From the NCBI RefSeq assembly GCF_039691755.1, contig NZ_CP137552.1, forward strand, positions 3,162,001-3,226,000: a stretch of DNA of 64,000 bases, read 5' to 3'. This DNA comes from Halomonas sp. Bachu 37 (GTDB lineage: Bacteria > Pseudomonadota > Gammaproteobacteria > Pseudomonadales > Halomonadaceae). Positions 17,054 through 25,319 of the stretch are shown in pieces. The notes below the pieces were generated by a model. That model was given only the letters and a program-made list of their open reading frames with translations, did not search any database and was not told the DNA's origin. The stretch's first letter is position 1, and each line of letters begins with the position of its first letter. A program made the position numbers and the translations under genes.

Positions 17054-17569
17054 GTGACCAAGCAACATTCCTTTGATCGCGAAGAATTGCTGGCATGCTC
17101 GCGTGGCGAGCTGTTCGGCCCCGGAAACGCCCAGCTTCCGGCACCCAACATGCTGATGCTCGATCGCATCACGCACATTCACGAAGAAGGCGGTGAGCAT
17201 GGCAAAGGCGAGCTGATTGCTGAGCTGGATATCACGCCCGACTTGTGGTTTTTCGGTTGCCATTTCCCCGGCGATCCGGTGATGCCTGGCTGCCTGGGCC
17301 TCGATGCCATGTGGCAGCTGGTCGGATTCTACCTGGGCTGGCTCGGCCATCCCGGCCGGGGTCGTGCTCTTGGCTGCGGCGAAGTCAAGTTTTCGGGTCA
17401 GATCCTCCCCGAAGCAGACAAGGTGACCTATCGTATTAATTTAAAACGAATCATCACCCGGCGCTTGATTCTTGGCATCGCCGACGGCACTGTTTCAGTA
17501 GACGGACGCGATATTTACCAGGCAAACGACCTGCGCGTTGGCCTATTCACCTCCACTGCGAATTTTTAA
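17054..17569 (+). CDS. fabA: 3-hydroxydecanoyl-ACP dehydratase/isomerase FabA
   Basis: FabA dehydrates 3-hydroxydecanoyl-ACP and isomerises the product to cis-3-decenoyl-ACP, the branch point to unsaturated fatty acids. The GTG at 17054 gives 171 residues, the standard length; the upstream open frame is not part of the protein. The catalytic His is in [15 protein letters not shown] (about residue 70), with the Asp in [11 protein letters not shown]. fabB follows 12 bases later, the usual fabA-fabB pair. Halophiles rely on this branch for membrane fluidity, but that link is only inferred here. Confidence 0.96.
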   Translation: MTKQHSFDREELLACSRGELFGPGNAQLPAPNMLMLDRITHIHEEGGEHGKGELIAELDITPDLWFFGCHFPGDPVMPGCLGLDAMWQLVGFYLGWLGHPGRGRALGCGEVKFSGQILPEADKVTYRINLKRIITRRLILGIADGTVSVDGRDIYQANDLRVGLFTSTANF

Positions 17570-17581
17570 CAGGAGGCTCCC

Positions 17582-18805
17582 ATGCGACGAGTGGTAGTCA
17601 CCGGCCTCGGCATCGTTTCCTGCCTGGGCAATGACCAGCACCAGGTTCTTGAAGCCCTCAAGAGCGGACGTAGCGGCATTCGATTCAAGCAGGAGTATGC
17701 TGATCGCGGCTTCCGCAGCCATGTAGCCGGCACCCCCGAAATCGATCTGGACGAGCTGATCGACCGCAAGTTGCGGCGCTTCATGGGTGAAGCCGCCGCT
17801 TATGCCTATGTCTCCATGGCCCAGGCCATCGAGGATGCCAATCTGGCACCCGAGCATATCTCCAGCGAGCGCACCGGTTTGATTGCCGGTTCGGGCGGGG
17901 CGTCCAGTGCCAACCAGGTCGAGGCAGCCGATGTCTTGCGTGAAAAGGGCCTGCGCCGCGTTGGTCCCTATCGCGTCACCCGCACCATGGGCAGCACGGT
18001 CTCAGCGTGTCTGGCTACACCGTTCCAGATCAAGGGGGTCAACTATTCGATCTCCTCCGCTTGCGCCACTTCCGCCCACTGTATCGGCAGCGCCATGGAA
18101 CAGATTCAGATGGGCAAGCAGGACGTGGTGTTCGCCGGTGGTGGTGAAGAGGAGCACTGGACCCTATCGTGTCTGTTCGATGCCATGGGCGCCTTGTCGA
18201 CCCATTACAACGACACCCCCGAGAAGGCTTCGCGCCCCTATGACCAGGAGCGCGACGGGTTCGTCATCGCCGGTGGCGGCGGCATGCTGGTGCTCGAGGA
18301 GCTGGAGCACGCCAAGGCACGCGGCGCCAAGATCTATGCCGAGCTGGTCGGCTATGGCGCCACCTCCGATGGCCACGACATGGTCGCGCCCTCCGGTGAA
18401 GGCGCCGTTCGCTGCATGCGGCAAGCCATGGCCACGGTGGAAGGCGATATCGATTACATCAACACCCACGGCACCTCCACACCGGTAGGCGATGTCGCCG
18501 AGCTCAAGGCCATTCGCGAGGTCTTCGGCGATACAACGCCGGCGATGAGTTCGACCAAGTCGCTGACCGGGCATTCGCTCGGTGCTACCGGCGTTCAGGA
18601 AGCGATCTACTCGCTGTTGATGATGCAGCACGGCTTTGTCGCGGCTTCCGCCAATATCGAGCAGCTGGACGAACAAGCGGATGGGTTCGATATCGTCACC
18701 CAGCGCCGTGATGACGTTCGGCTCGAGCGTGTGCTGTCCAATAGCTTTGGCTTTGGTGGCACCAATTCCTGTCTGGTCTTCCAGCGTTACCAGGACCAGC
18801 AATAA
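17582..18805 (+). CDS. fabB: Beta-ketoacyl-ACP synthase I FabB
   Basis: FabB elongates the unsaturated acyl chains made by FabA. The 407-residue protein has the Cys-His-His triad: Cys in [12 protein letters not shown] (about residue 161), His in [12 protein letters not shown] and His in [13 protein letters not shown] strong AGGAGG lies 5 bases before ATG 17582. It is the second gene of a fabAB operon, closed by a perfect hairpin at 18827. Confidence 0.96.
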   Translation: MRRVVVTGLGIVSCLGNDQHQVLEALKSGRSGIRFKQEYADRGFRSHVAGTPEIDLDELIDRKLRRFMGEAAAYAYVSMAQAIEDANLAPEHISSERTGLIAGSGGASSANQVEAADVLREKGLRRVGPYRVTRTMGSTVSACLATPFQIKGVNYSISSACATSAHCIGSAMEQIQMGKQDVVFAGGGEEEHWTLSCLFDAMGALSTHYNDTPEKASRPYDQERDGFVIAGGGGMLVLEELEHAKARGAKIYAELVGYGATSDGHDMVAPSGEGAVRCMRQAMATVEGDIDYINTHGTSTPVGDVAELKAIREVFGDTTPAMSSTKSLTGHSLGATGVQEAIYSLLMMQHGFVAASANIEQLDEQADGFDIVTQRRDDVRLERVLSNSFGFGGTNSCLVFQRYQDQQ

Positions 18806-18826
18806 TCGATTCGTCTTGTCCGGTCA

Positions 18827-18860
18827 CGATAACGGCGCCTTGACGGCGCCGTTATCGTTT
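18827..18860 (+). terminator. Rho-independent terminator of fabAB
   Basis: A 13-bp perfect stem, CGATAACGGCGCC and GGCGCCGTTATCG around a TTGAC loop, ends in TTT. It lies 22 bases after the fabB stop. Confidence 0.8.
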
Positions 18861-18911
18861 CAAGCATATCTACACTAGATGCGAGGTTTGCCTCTCCATC
18901 TCGCTCGGAAT

Positions 18912-19646
18912 TCAGGGAGCCGGCGGCCTGGGCACGTCGGAAATCTCGCTCAACCGCGCCTCGATCCAAGCCTCGACCTCCTCTAGCACCTCATCAGGCG
19001 TGCGGCCCTCGGTGGAGATCGGCGCGCCGATACGCACCCTGATCAACCCAGGCTTCTTGATCCAGTTGCGCCCGGGCCAGCACTCCCCGGCATTGTGCGC
19101 CACCGGCAACACTGGAACCCCGGCGCGGCAGGCGATGACAGTACCGCTCTTGTTGTAGCGTTTTCGCTGGCCCGGCTCGACCCGTGTGCCTTCGGGAAAG
19201 ATCAGAACCGACAATCCTCCCTGCAAGCGCTGCACGCCCTGAGACAGTACTTGCCTCATCGCCCGGGCAGGGCGTGAGCGGTCCAGACTGATCGGTCGTA
19301 ACAGGCGCAGCGCCCAACCGAAGATCGGCAGGCGCAACAGTTCCTGCTTGAGCACCGTGCAGACCGGCTGCTTCATTACCTGCAGAAAGACCGTTTCCCA
19401 TTCACATTGATGGTTCGCCTGGATCACGCAGGGACCCTCAGGCAGGTTTGCTTGCCCCTGAATGTCGTAACGAACGCCACAGGCCCAGCGAAACCACACC
19501 AACAGAAAATAGTTGTACAAGTTCAACAGGCGATAGCGCCCCGCCAATGGCAGAAACGGCGCCACCGGCAGGAGAAATATTCCGCTGAGCAACATGGCCA
19601 GGAAATAACCTGCATAAAACAATAAACTACGTAAAACATTGATCAA
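18912..19646 (-). CDS. plsC: 1-acyl-sn-glycerol-3-phosphate acyltransferase (PlsC family)
   Basis: This 244-residue membrane-associated enzyme would transfer an acyl chain to lysophosphatidic acid. It has an N-terminal hydrophobic segment, the catalytic block NHQCEWE and the phosphate-binding block FPEGTR. The catalytic motif is HX4E rather than HX4D; related proteobacterial acyltransferases often carry an NHQSxWE form, so it may still be active. Translation appears to begin at a TTG (19646) overlapping the TGA of the upstream gene, which implies coupling. It sits near fabAB but on the other strand. Confidence 0.88.
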   Translation of the reverse strand: MINVLRSLLFYAGYFLAMLLSGIFLLPVAPFLPLAGRYRLLNLYNYFLLVWFRWACGVRYDIQGQANLPEGPCVIQANHQCEWETVFLQVMKQPVCTVLKQELLRLPIFGWALRLLRPISLDRSRPARAMRQVLSQGVQRLQGGLSVLIFPEGTRVEPGQRKRYNKSGTVIACRAGVPVLPVAHNAGECWPGRNWIKKPGLIRVRIGAPISTEGRTPDEVLEEVEAWIEARLSEISDVPRPPAP

Positions 19647-20548
19647 GACGACGCCGCTCCCCTGCCTACGTCATTGCTCGCCTCCGGCAGCTCTCCTCGG
19701 GCCAGGAACCAGGTATCCAGTAATCGCCCCACCTCCAGCCGCCATGGTTTCTGATGGACACCGAAGACATCCATCACGCGGCGGCAATTCAATACCCGGC
19801 GCAGCTTCTGGTCATGATGATGGTTCAACGCCTTGACTTCCCCCAGGGCCACTTTCTCGCCCCGGCCTTCCAGACGGGTCGACAGCTGGGTACGAACCAT
19901 CGACGTGAAAGTGAACGCGCTTACCGGCTCGGTACCGGCCAGGTGGTAGGCTCCCCAGGCCGCGGCGCCGCAATGCTGCTGCTGCAATACGCCGACCAAT
20001 GCCATGGCCACCGCATCGGCAGAAGTCGGACAAAAGATGACGTCCTCGGCAGCTCGCACCTCCTCGCCGAGAACGAGTGTGTCGATGACTTCATTCAGCC
20101 AGGCATGACTGCCTTCCAGGGCGAAAAGAGGCCCCAGGCGCACAATCAGATGACGCTGGTATTCGGCACGAATGCGATCACCCACCTGCACCAGGCGACG
20201 CAGGCACTCGTCCCGGGGCGCAGGCACCACATGTTCATCGATCGCAGTATCGAATCCCTCTTCATAAAGCTGGTCGGATACACACCACACCAGGGCAATA
20301 CCTTGAGTAAGACACGCATCCAGACAGGCATCGACGGCGTCCGCGTGCGCCTTTACGTCTGCAGGCGCCATGCTCAAGGGATGCGCCAAGGGCGGTATGA
20401 TGACCGCATCGGGAGCTACCGCCCGCAGTCTTTCCCTTTCCACATGAATGGTAGGCTCAATCACCAGCTCGGTGTCCGAGCGTCGACTGGCCTCACGCGC
20501 CAGGGCCAGACTCAGACAGTGGCCCGCATCCAGAATCAGCAGTTTCAC
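19643..20548 (-). CDS. RmlD-like sugar-nucleotide reductase family protein
   Basis: This ~301-residue protein resembles the dTDP-4-dehydrorhamnose reductase (RmlD) fold in outline, with VWCVSDQLYEEG and an AGTEPVSAF region. The N-terminal glycine-rich NAD loop is degenerate (LDAGHCLSLALA) and a clear YxxxK is not seen, so its activity is uncertain. GTG 20548 is the best start because TTGAGG lies 6 bases upstream; ATG 20554 overlaps that site. plsC follows with a 4-base overlap, and the two form an operon. A palindrome at 20565 overlaps its promoter region. Confidence 0.6.
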   Translation of the reverse strand: MKLLILDAGHCLSLALAREASRRSDTELVIEPTIHVERERLRAVAPDAVIIPPLAHPLSMAPADVKAHADAVDACLDACLTQGIALVWCVSDQLYEEGFDTAIDEHVVPAPRDECLRRLVQVGDRIRAEYQRHLIVRLGPLFALEGSHAWLNEVIDTLVLGEEVRAAEDVIFCPTSADAVAMALVGVLQQQHCGAAAWGAYHLAGTEPVSAFTFTSMVRTQLSTRLEGRGEKVALGEVKALNHHHDQKLRRVLNCRRVMDVFGVHQKPWRLEVGRLLDTWFLARGELPEASNDVGRGAASS

Positions 20549-20564
20549 GGCCATCCTCAATAAA

Positions 20565-20576
20565 ATTTGTACAAAT
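20565..20576. promoter_or_regulatory. ATTTGTACAAAT palindrome upstream of the RmlD-like gene
   Basis: This is a perfect 12-bp palindrome 17 bases upstream of the chosen start. It shares the TTGTACAA core with the litR operator at 12383. On the minus strand a TGTGTA lies 12 bases upstream of its TGTACA. It could be a LitR-type site, but a chance palindrome is possible. Confidence 0.35.
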
Positions 20577-21200
20577 CTTTACACAGAAGCATGACAAGAC
20601 GCGCCGATAGAGCAAAGCACCAGCTTAGCCCCTTCGCTACGAGACAGGACAGCAAGAGCAGGCATCAAGACAGGCCATGTCGAGCGCCAGCTCTGCCGAG
20701 TCCCGAAACGCTACACTTTACTGGTTCTCGCTTGCTGGAGGAAGCGTACGGCTCTTACCCCGGAGCCAGCGTCACGGCCTGACGATGCTCTGTGGGCAGG
20801 TTTCGACTCAACCTGGAAGCCAAGCAAAACCTCTTAGTGATAATAGTAAAAACATGATCAGGTAGATATCTGTCAATTATTTTTCCCATTAAATAAAACC
20901 AGTATTTTATTAACTTCTTGAACTCAATAATTGTTAAAAACAAACCCGACTAGTCATTTTTTTCATACTTAAAAATCAGTAAATTAGATAGCCTTAATAG
21001 TTAAAATTGCAAGATGCTGTTATATATAAAATATATCTAAACCCTTACAAATTTTCCCATATTGCTTATTTATCCCCATCTTCAGAAAAACCTAAATCCT
21101 CAGTGCCACCCCTTGTTAACTATGGTAATTGTTTGTGAACAGGGGCTAGGCGCTTGTACTTCTAGTTGTCGTCTCGCTGTTCTCGTACAGGCGTCTTTAA
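20577..21200. other. Gene-free, partly AT-rich junction segment left of the IS element
   Basis: I find no supportable gene in this 624-base stretch; the short open frames have no family look or ribosome site. The first ~240 bases have host-like composition. From about 20830 to 21110 the DNA is strikingly AT-rich with many A and T runs. That switch probably marks the left edge of foreign DNA. The stretch ends in the TTAA that flanks the IS copy. Confidence 0.6.
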
Positions 21201-22426
21201 GGAACCGCTGATCAATTAGCCTCTGAGCGACTGAAGGACTCAGAGTAGCAAAATCACCGAGTCAGCGATCATTTTCTAACCACCTTAGGTGGTCTGTTTT
21301 TCCTGCCAGCCGGACTATCCGGCTGACAGGGCAGATTCAAGGCGCACTGGCCCCGTCAACTCGGCCTTCGCATCGTGTCGCCAGTACCAAATTGGCCAGT
21401 CCGAACAGGCTGAATAGCTGCGCTTGGTTCTTGGCCAACCCCTTGTAGCGCACCTTGCGGTAGCCGAAGAGGTTCTTGATGACATGAAACGGATGCTCGA
21501 CCTTGGAGCGGATGCTGGCCTTGGCCTTCTCGATTGCCAGCAGCAGCGTTTTCATGGGGCTGTCTTCCATCTTCTTGATGGGGCTGCGCTTGGCGGCAAC
21601 ACAGCAGCGGGAGGCCGGGGCATCCTTCTCTTCGTCCAGATACTTCCACATGCCGGTGTAACCCGCGTCGCCGTATACCTGCTTGTCATCGTCTCGGACC
21701 AGCTGGTTCACCATGGTGACATCGGCGACATTGGCCGAGGTGGCAGTGACACTGTGAGCCAGCCCGGTGACGGCATCAACGCCGATATGAGCCTTCATGC
21801 CAAAGTAATACTGCTTGCCCTTCCTGGTCTGCTTCATCTCCGGATCGCGTTGCTTGGCCTTGTTCTTGGTGGAAGGCGCCGCCGCCACGATGGTGGCATC
21901 GACAATGGTGCCCTCGCGCATGAACAGGCCCTTCTCGGTCAGATGGGCATTGATTTCCTCGAAGATCCGCTGGGTCAGCGCATGCTTCTCCAACAAGTGG
22001 CGGAAACGCAGCAGCGTGGTCGCGTCCGGCACACTCTCGATGGCCAGGTCGATACCAATGAAGTCACGCATGGCCTGGCTATCGTAGATGGCATCTTCGA
22101 GCGCCTCATCGGCAAGCGCGTACCACTGCTGCAGGAAGTAGATCCGCAGCATGCGCTCCAGGCCGATGGGGGGCCGGCCGCGCTTGCCTGCCGCGTTGGG
22201 AAAGTAGGACGGCGACAGTGCATCGATCAGCCGTTGCCAAGGCACTAGCGCCTCCATCTGGGCCAGGAACCGCTCGCGGCGGGTGACTTTTTTCTTGTTC
22301 TGGTGCTCGGCTTGGGCAAACGAGATCTGCTTCATCGGGTGGCTCTGTCAGACGGTGGCAGGAAGGTCAGATTATACCCCGCCGGTACCAATCAGGCAGC
22401 TGCGGTGGGATTTGTGCAGCGTTTCC
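21201..22426 (-). mobile_element. IS5-family insertion sequence, copy 1 (1226 bp)
   Basis: The ends are GGAACCGCTG at 21201 and its near inverse CAGCGTTTCC at 22426, giving 1226 bp, the same length as the second copy at 59097-60322. The flanks do not match: TTAA on the left (21197-21200) and CTAG on the right (22427-22430). A simple insertion would leave the same 4-bp YTAR duplication on both sides. The right end cuts into an hsdS gene. Subterminal palindromes (ACCACC-TTA-GGTGGT; CAGCCGGA-TAG-TCCGGCTG) lie between the transposase stop and the left end. Confidence 0.9.
21337..22335 (-). CDS. IS5-family DDE transposase
   Basis: This 332-residue transposase belongs to the IS5 group. It has the N-terminal RRERFLAQMEALVPWQRLID segment and a DDE catalytic domain: D in VDATIVAAAPSTKNK, D in YGDAGYTG and E in SKVEHPFHVIK, with a following GYRKVRYKGLAKN. 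It appears complete and unbroken. Its translation is identical to the copy at 59188-60186, so transposition or recombination was recent. Confidence 0.95.
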   Translation of the reverse strand: MKQISFAQAEHQNKKKVTRRERFLAQMEALVPWQRLIDALSPSYFPNAAGKRGRPPIGLERMLRIYFLQQWYALADEALEDAIYDSQAMRDFIGIDLAIESVPDATTLLRFRHLLEKHALTQRIFEEINAHLTEKGLFMREGTIVDATIVAAAPSTKNKAKQRDPEMKQTRKGKQYYFGMKAHIGVDAVTGLAHSVTATSANVADVTMVNQLVRDDDKQVYGDAGYTGMWKYLDEEKDAPASRCCVAAKRSPIKKMEDSPMKTLLLAIEKAKASIRSKVEHPFHVIKNLFGYRKVRYKGLAKNQAQLFSLFGLANLVLATRCEGRVDGASAP

Positions 22427-22734
22427 CTAGTGTACTGAGCCCACACTTCCTCACTGCTTTCTCAGCATCAACCCCTGGGAAGCGTTACTTCATTAGGTCA
22501 TCAAAGCAGAGCACCAACCTGGCCTCAATAAACTCAACTCAACTGAAAGCGTTCCAAGTTCCACTACCCTCCGGTGCAGAGCAAGAGCTCATCGTGGCAG
22601 AGCTAAGGGCAATGGCTACTAGAGTTGAGCGTGAGAAAGCCTATCTAGGAAAACTTAACACCCAAAAAGCAGGCCTAATGGACGACCTCCTTACCGGCCG
22701 CGTCCGCGTCACCCCGCTTCTCGAAAAGGCCTAG
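22427..22734 (+). pseudogene. hsdS: 3' fragment of type I restriction specificity subunit hsdS
   Basis: About 100 codons of an HsdS C-terminus remain after the IS boundary. They hold the end of a target-recognition domain (NSTQLKAFQVPLPSGAEQ) and the conserved helical spacer (LNTQKAGLMDDLLTGRVRV) that contacts HsdM. The frame stays open into the IS, so the fragment is joined to meaningless IS-derived codons and has no native start. hsdM and the rest of hsdS are absent from the window. Together with the mismatched IS flanks this points to a deletion. Confidence 0.88.
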
Positions 22735-22809
22735 ACCACCAGCCCGGCGTAGACCGGGCTCTTTACAACAACATCGCAACATCAGGACCACATCGCACAG
22801 GGAACCGCC

Positions 22810-23106
22810 ATGACCACTTTCGACAGCACCAAGCGTTCGCTGCCCGAGCTGCTCAAGGACATCACCACCGGCAAGATCCAGCTCCCCGACTTCCAGCGCG
22901 GCTGGGTGTGGGACGATGACCACGTGCAGAGCCTGCTGGTGAGCATCGCTCGCTCCTTCCCCGTCGGCGCGGTGATGCTGATGGAGACCGGTGGCGAGGT
23001 GCGCTTCGAGACCCGCCCGGTGGAGGGCATCGACCCGAACAGCGTGACCAAGGAGCCGGATCATTGGCCACTGACTCTCTCGAAGCCTGAACTCAACTTG
23101 TCGTGA
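22810..23106 (+). pseudogene. Truncated DUF262 (GmrSD N-domain-like) gene
   Basis: The 98-codon frame begins MTTFDSTKRSLPELLKDI and has the DUF262 opening GKIQLPDFQRGWVWDDDHV. DUF262 proteins continue to a DGQQRLT nucleotide-binding motif, which is missing. From about codon 80 (base 23050) the sequence becomes unrelated and stops soon after. GmrSD-type proteins act in restriction of modified phage DNA, and DUF262 genes are common companions of type I systems. This one is most likely dead. GGAACC before the ATG is its former ribosome site. Confidence 0.75.
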
Positions 23107-23413
23107 TTGCTTGAGTATCATCTCTTCTTTCGGTCAGCTCCCGAGCTTCCGGATTATCCACCTCAGGAACTAGAATGTGGTCGACCAACGCGCGAGGTCG
23201 CGGTGCCGCCAGGGAGCGCTCTGAACCACTATTGCCGTTCTACAACGCTCCGGCATAGATAACGCTTTCAACTCAGAAATATTGATGTCACTCAGTAATA
23301 TTGGGGGTCAGTCTTAGCCGCGGCTTCCGTTGATGAATTATTGAAATTTCGAAGCCTCTGATCTACGGTTTAAGTAAGTTGACGCTGGCATTGCGTCCAG
23401 CGCAGCTCAAACC
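23107..23413. other. Gene-free segment between the DUF262 remnant and the split gene
   Basis: No coding region is supportable here. A short direct repeat, AATATTG preceded by CACTCAG or a similar tract, occurs near 23276-23310. The sequence is likely the scar of a lost 3' part of the DUF262 gene plus a promoter region for the next gene. Confidence 0.4.
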
Positions 23414-24100
23414 ATGGCAGCCGCAGCTATGCGGTTTACAAGCCTGATTTTTCTGGTATTAACTGGAATAGATTGGCTTAGCCGTACGGCTTCAGATCTG
23501 TCACTCTGGTGTCGATTATTAATGTTAATCAGCATTGCTTTCCCGATTGTTGACGTCCGCGACTTTGTCTGCGGTGCACCAGGGCGTTTACGTACCCCCA
23601 ACTGGCCAGATGCACATCCACCTGAGCAAAAATTTGTGCGCGCATTCGGGCCTATACGCCGTCGCCCCAAGGGAGGAGCGAAGGAGATAGGTGAAGGGAA
23701 TGTTTGCGATGCCTACGGTAGCGTTCGTTTTCCTCGTTTCCCAGAGGTCGACATTGATGAAAACAATCAAATTCGTTTTTCTCCCAGATTTCGACGTCTC
23801 TTCTTCGATGGCCGTTGCGTTGCAAAGTTGGAAGTTGGCCTAGCTCCGGAAAAAAAGAAGCCATTCCAACTAAATGGAGAAAGCGCAGTTTCATTATTGA
23901 AATCGATAATTTCCTGTGAAATCACGAGTGCTAGTACAAAGCAACTTTTACCGGGAGAACCGAAGACACCAAGAACCATAATCGAACTTAATCAATTACC
24001 AGACCACGTTGCGTCTCTTTTCTTTCTTGCCACGACAAACGACAGCAGATTCCCGATAATAAAGAGTTCAGCTGGTGTGTCTCAGCTGCTATGCCTATGA
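23414..24100 (+). CDS. N-terminal half of a frame-split island protein of unknown function
   Basis: I do not recognise this 228-codon frame. Its first 50 residues contain two hydrophobic stretches (FTSLIFLVLTGIDWL and LLMLISIAFPIV). A soluble part follows with motifs such as KFVRAFGPIRRR and RRLFFDGRCVAKLEVGL. No good ribosome site precedes ATG 23414 or the internal ATGs (23429, 23522), so the start is unsure. Adding one C to the CCC at 24052-24054 makes the frame run on as PDNKEFSWCVSAAMPMIL into the next frame, giving one ~548-residue protein. The DNA is clearly less GC-rich than the host genes. Confidence 0.55.
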   Translation: MAAAAMRFTSLIFLVLTGIDWLSRTASDLSLWCRLLMLISIAFPIVDVRDFVCGAPGRLRTPNWPDAHPPEQKFVRAFGPIRRRPKGGAKEIGEGNVCDAYGSVRFPRFPEVDIDENNQIRFSPRFRRLFFDGRCVAKLEVGLAPEKKKPFQLNGESAVSLLKSIISCEITSASTKQLLPGEPKTPRTIIELNQLPDHVASLFFLATTNDSRFPIIKSSAGVSQLLCL

Positions 24101-25059
24101 TTTTGATTCAGGAAAGCAGCATCGAACACTTTGAGCCGGACTTTCAGTGGCAACACGTATCTCTAAATTCATCGAGTTGCCACAGAATCGACATATCGCA
24201 CGCTTGGATTGAGTGGAAGGGTAAAGCCGAGGCGAGATTGTGGCGATTACGTTACGAACCGGGTGCTGATCAACATGTCGTCCGTTTGGTCCGAATGTTT
24301 CTAATGCGTTTGCATTGTGACCAGGAAGCATTGCATACAGTTCTAAGCCTGCTATACAGAAAAGATGAAAAGCGAATCATTCTAAATGAAAAATCGAGTG
24401 AAACTAGACTATTACAAAGCTTTTTGATTAAAACTGCACGACGACTTCTTGGACCTATCGATCGTAAGGTAGGACCTTATCAACAAGTAATCCTGACACC
24501 AGACCTTTTAGATGTCGTTTGTGGGACTATGCATGCTGCCGAACCTGGATTTCGAGAAAGTTTGCTTGATCTCCTGAGCAGATGCACTGACTTGCATCAC
24601 AACGAACTGGAAAGAGTACGAGAACTTTTGGCTCAATACGTACTTGAGAATAATGAGCAGCCCCCCTCAATCGTCTACAAAATATTGGAAAAAACAGTGA
24701 ATAATACAATCACTATTGGTCACGGCAACAACGTCACTGTTGCCAAATATATGAAAGATATATCTAACTCAGTTAACCAGAATGTCTCACAATCAGCTGA
24801 GCCCGACGAGGCAAAGAGACTGATTAAGCAACTTACAAAACAAATCGCCGACATTGCCGAGAACTTGCCGCCTGAAAAAGCTAAGCAGATGGGTGACGAT
24901 GTTGAAACGTTGAGCAAAGAGGCAGCACGGCCCCAGCCGCGTCAAATACAATACCAAGTATCTCTACAAGGCCTCATAGAAGCCGCCAAAGCCGTGGGTG
25001 AACTCGCTAAACCAGTTGTCGACACGCTTACCAAGCTTTGTCAGCTTTTGCTGCCATAA
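24091..25059 (+). CDS. C-terminal half of the frame-split island protein, conflict-system-like tail
   Basis: This 322-codon frame has a helical region with RLVRMFLMRLHCDQEALHTV, a second helical segment and a distinct tail. The tail runs NTITIGHGNNVTV, a charged helix (KRLIKQLTKQIADIAENLPP), then VSLQGLIEAAKAVGELAKPV. I associate such tails with diverse prokaryotic conflict-system proteins; this is memory-level and was not searched. ATG 24097 forms ATGA with the upstream stop, so coupled translation of two proteins is possible. The frame is also open for ~100 bases before the ATG, which favours one gene broken by a 1-base deletion. Confidence 0.55.
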   Translation: MPMILIQESSIEHFEPDFQWQHVSLNSSSCHRIDISHAWIEWKGKAEARLWRLRYEPGADQHVVRLVRMFLMRLHCDQEALHTVLSLLYRKDEKRIILNEKSSETRLLQSFLIKTARRLLGPIDRKVGPYQQVILTPDLLDVVCGTMHAAEPGFRESLLDLLSRCTDLHHNELERVRELLAQYVLENNEQPPSIVYKILEKTVNNTITIGHGNNVTVAKYMKDISNSVNQNVSQSAEPDEAKRLIKQLTKQIADIAENLPPEKAKQMGDDVETLSKEAARPQPRQIQYQVSLQGLIEAAKAVGELAKPVVDTLTKLCQLLLP

Positions 25060-25319
25060 CTCGTATTCTGGCCAAGCCAGAGTGGACACAATCTGAGCCC
25101 AAACTGCCAGTTCGTCCTCCCAGCTCCCGCAAACCCGGTTTCTGTTCCACCTTCCTCGCGTGCCTGCTAGCTCAGGTGTGCGAACTAGTTACACTGTCGA
25201 ACATTTAGCACTGACCCAAAGTCTATGCCCCCATGTTTACTTCTATAGCTATCGCTAATATCCGTCTGGTCTCGGATTCGCTACCATCGAAGGTATTCAA
25301 CGCACTTTGGAGCCACTGC

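Noticed and set aside
20755..20943. 62-codon frame in the AT-rich gap
   Set aside because: No ribosome site, no family resemblance and partial dependence on the host-like edge; it does not look like a gene.
21424..22248. 274-codon frame opposite the transposase (also in copy 2)
   Set aside because: It appears in both IS copies only because the copies are identical; it has no family signal.
24040..24070. Programmed -1 ribosomal frameshift joining the two island frames
   Set aside because: No slippery heptamer or downstream stem was seen; a one-base loss in CCC is simpler.
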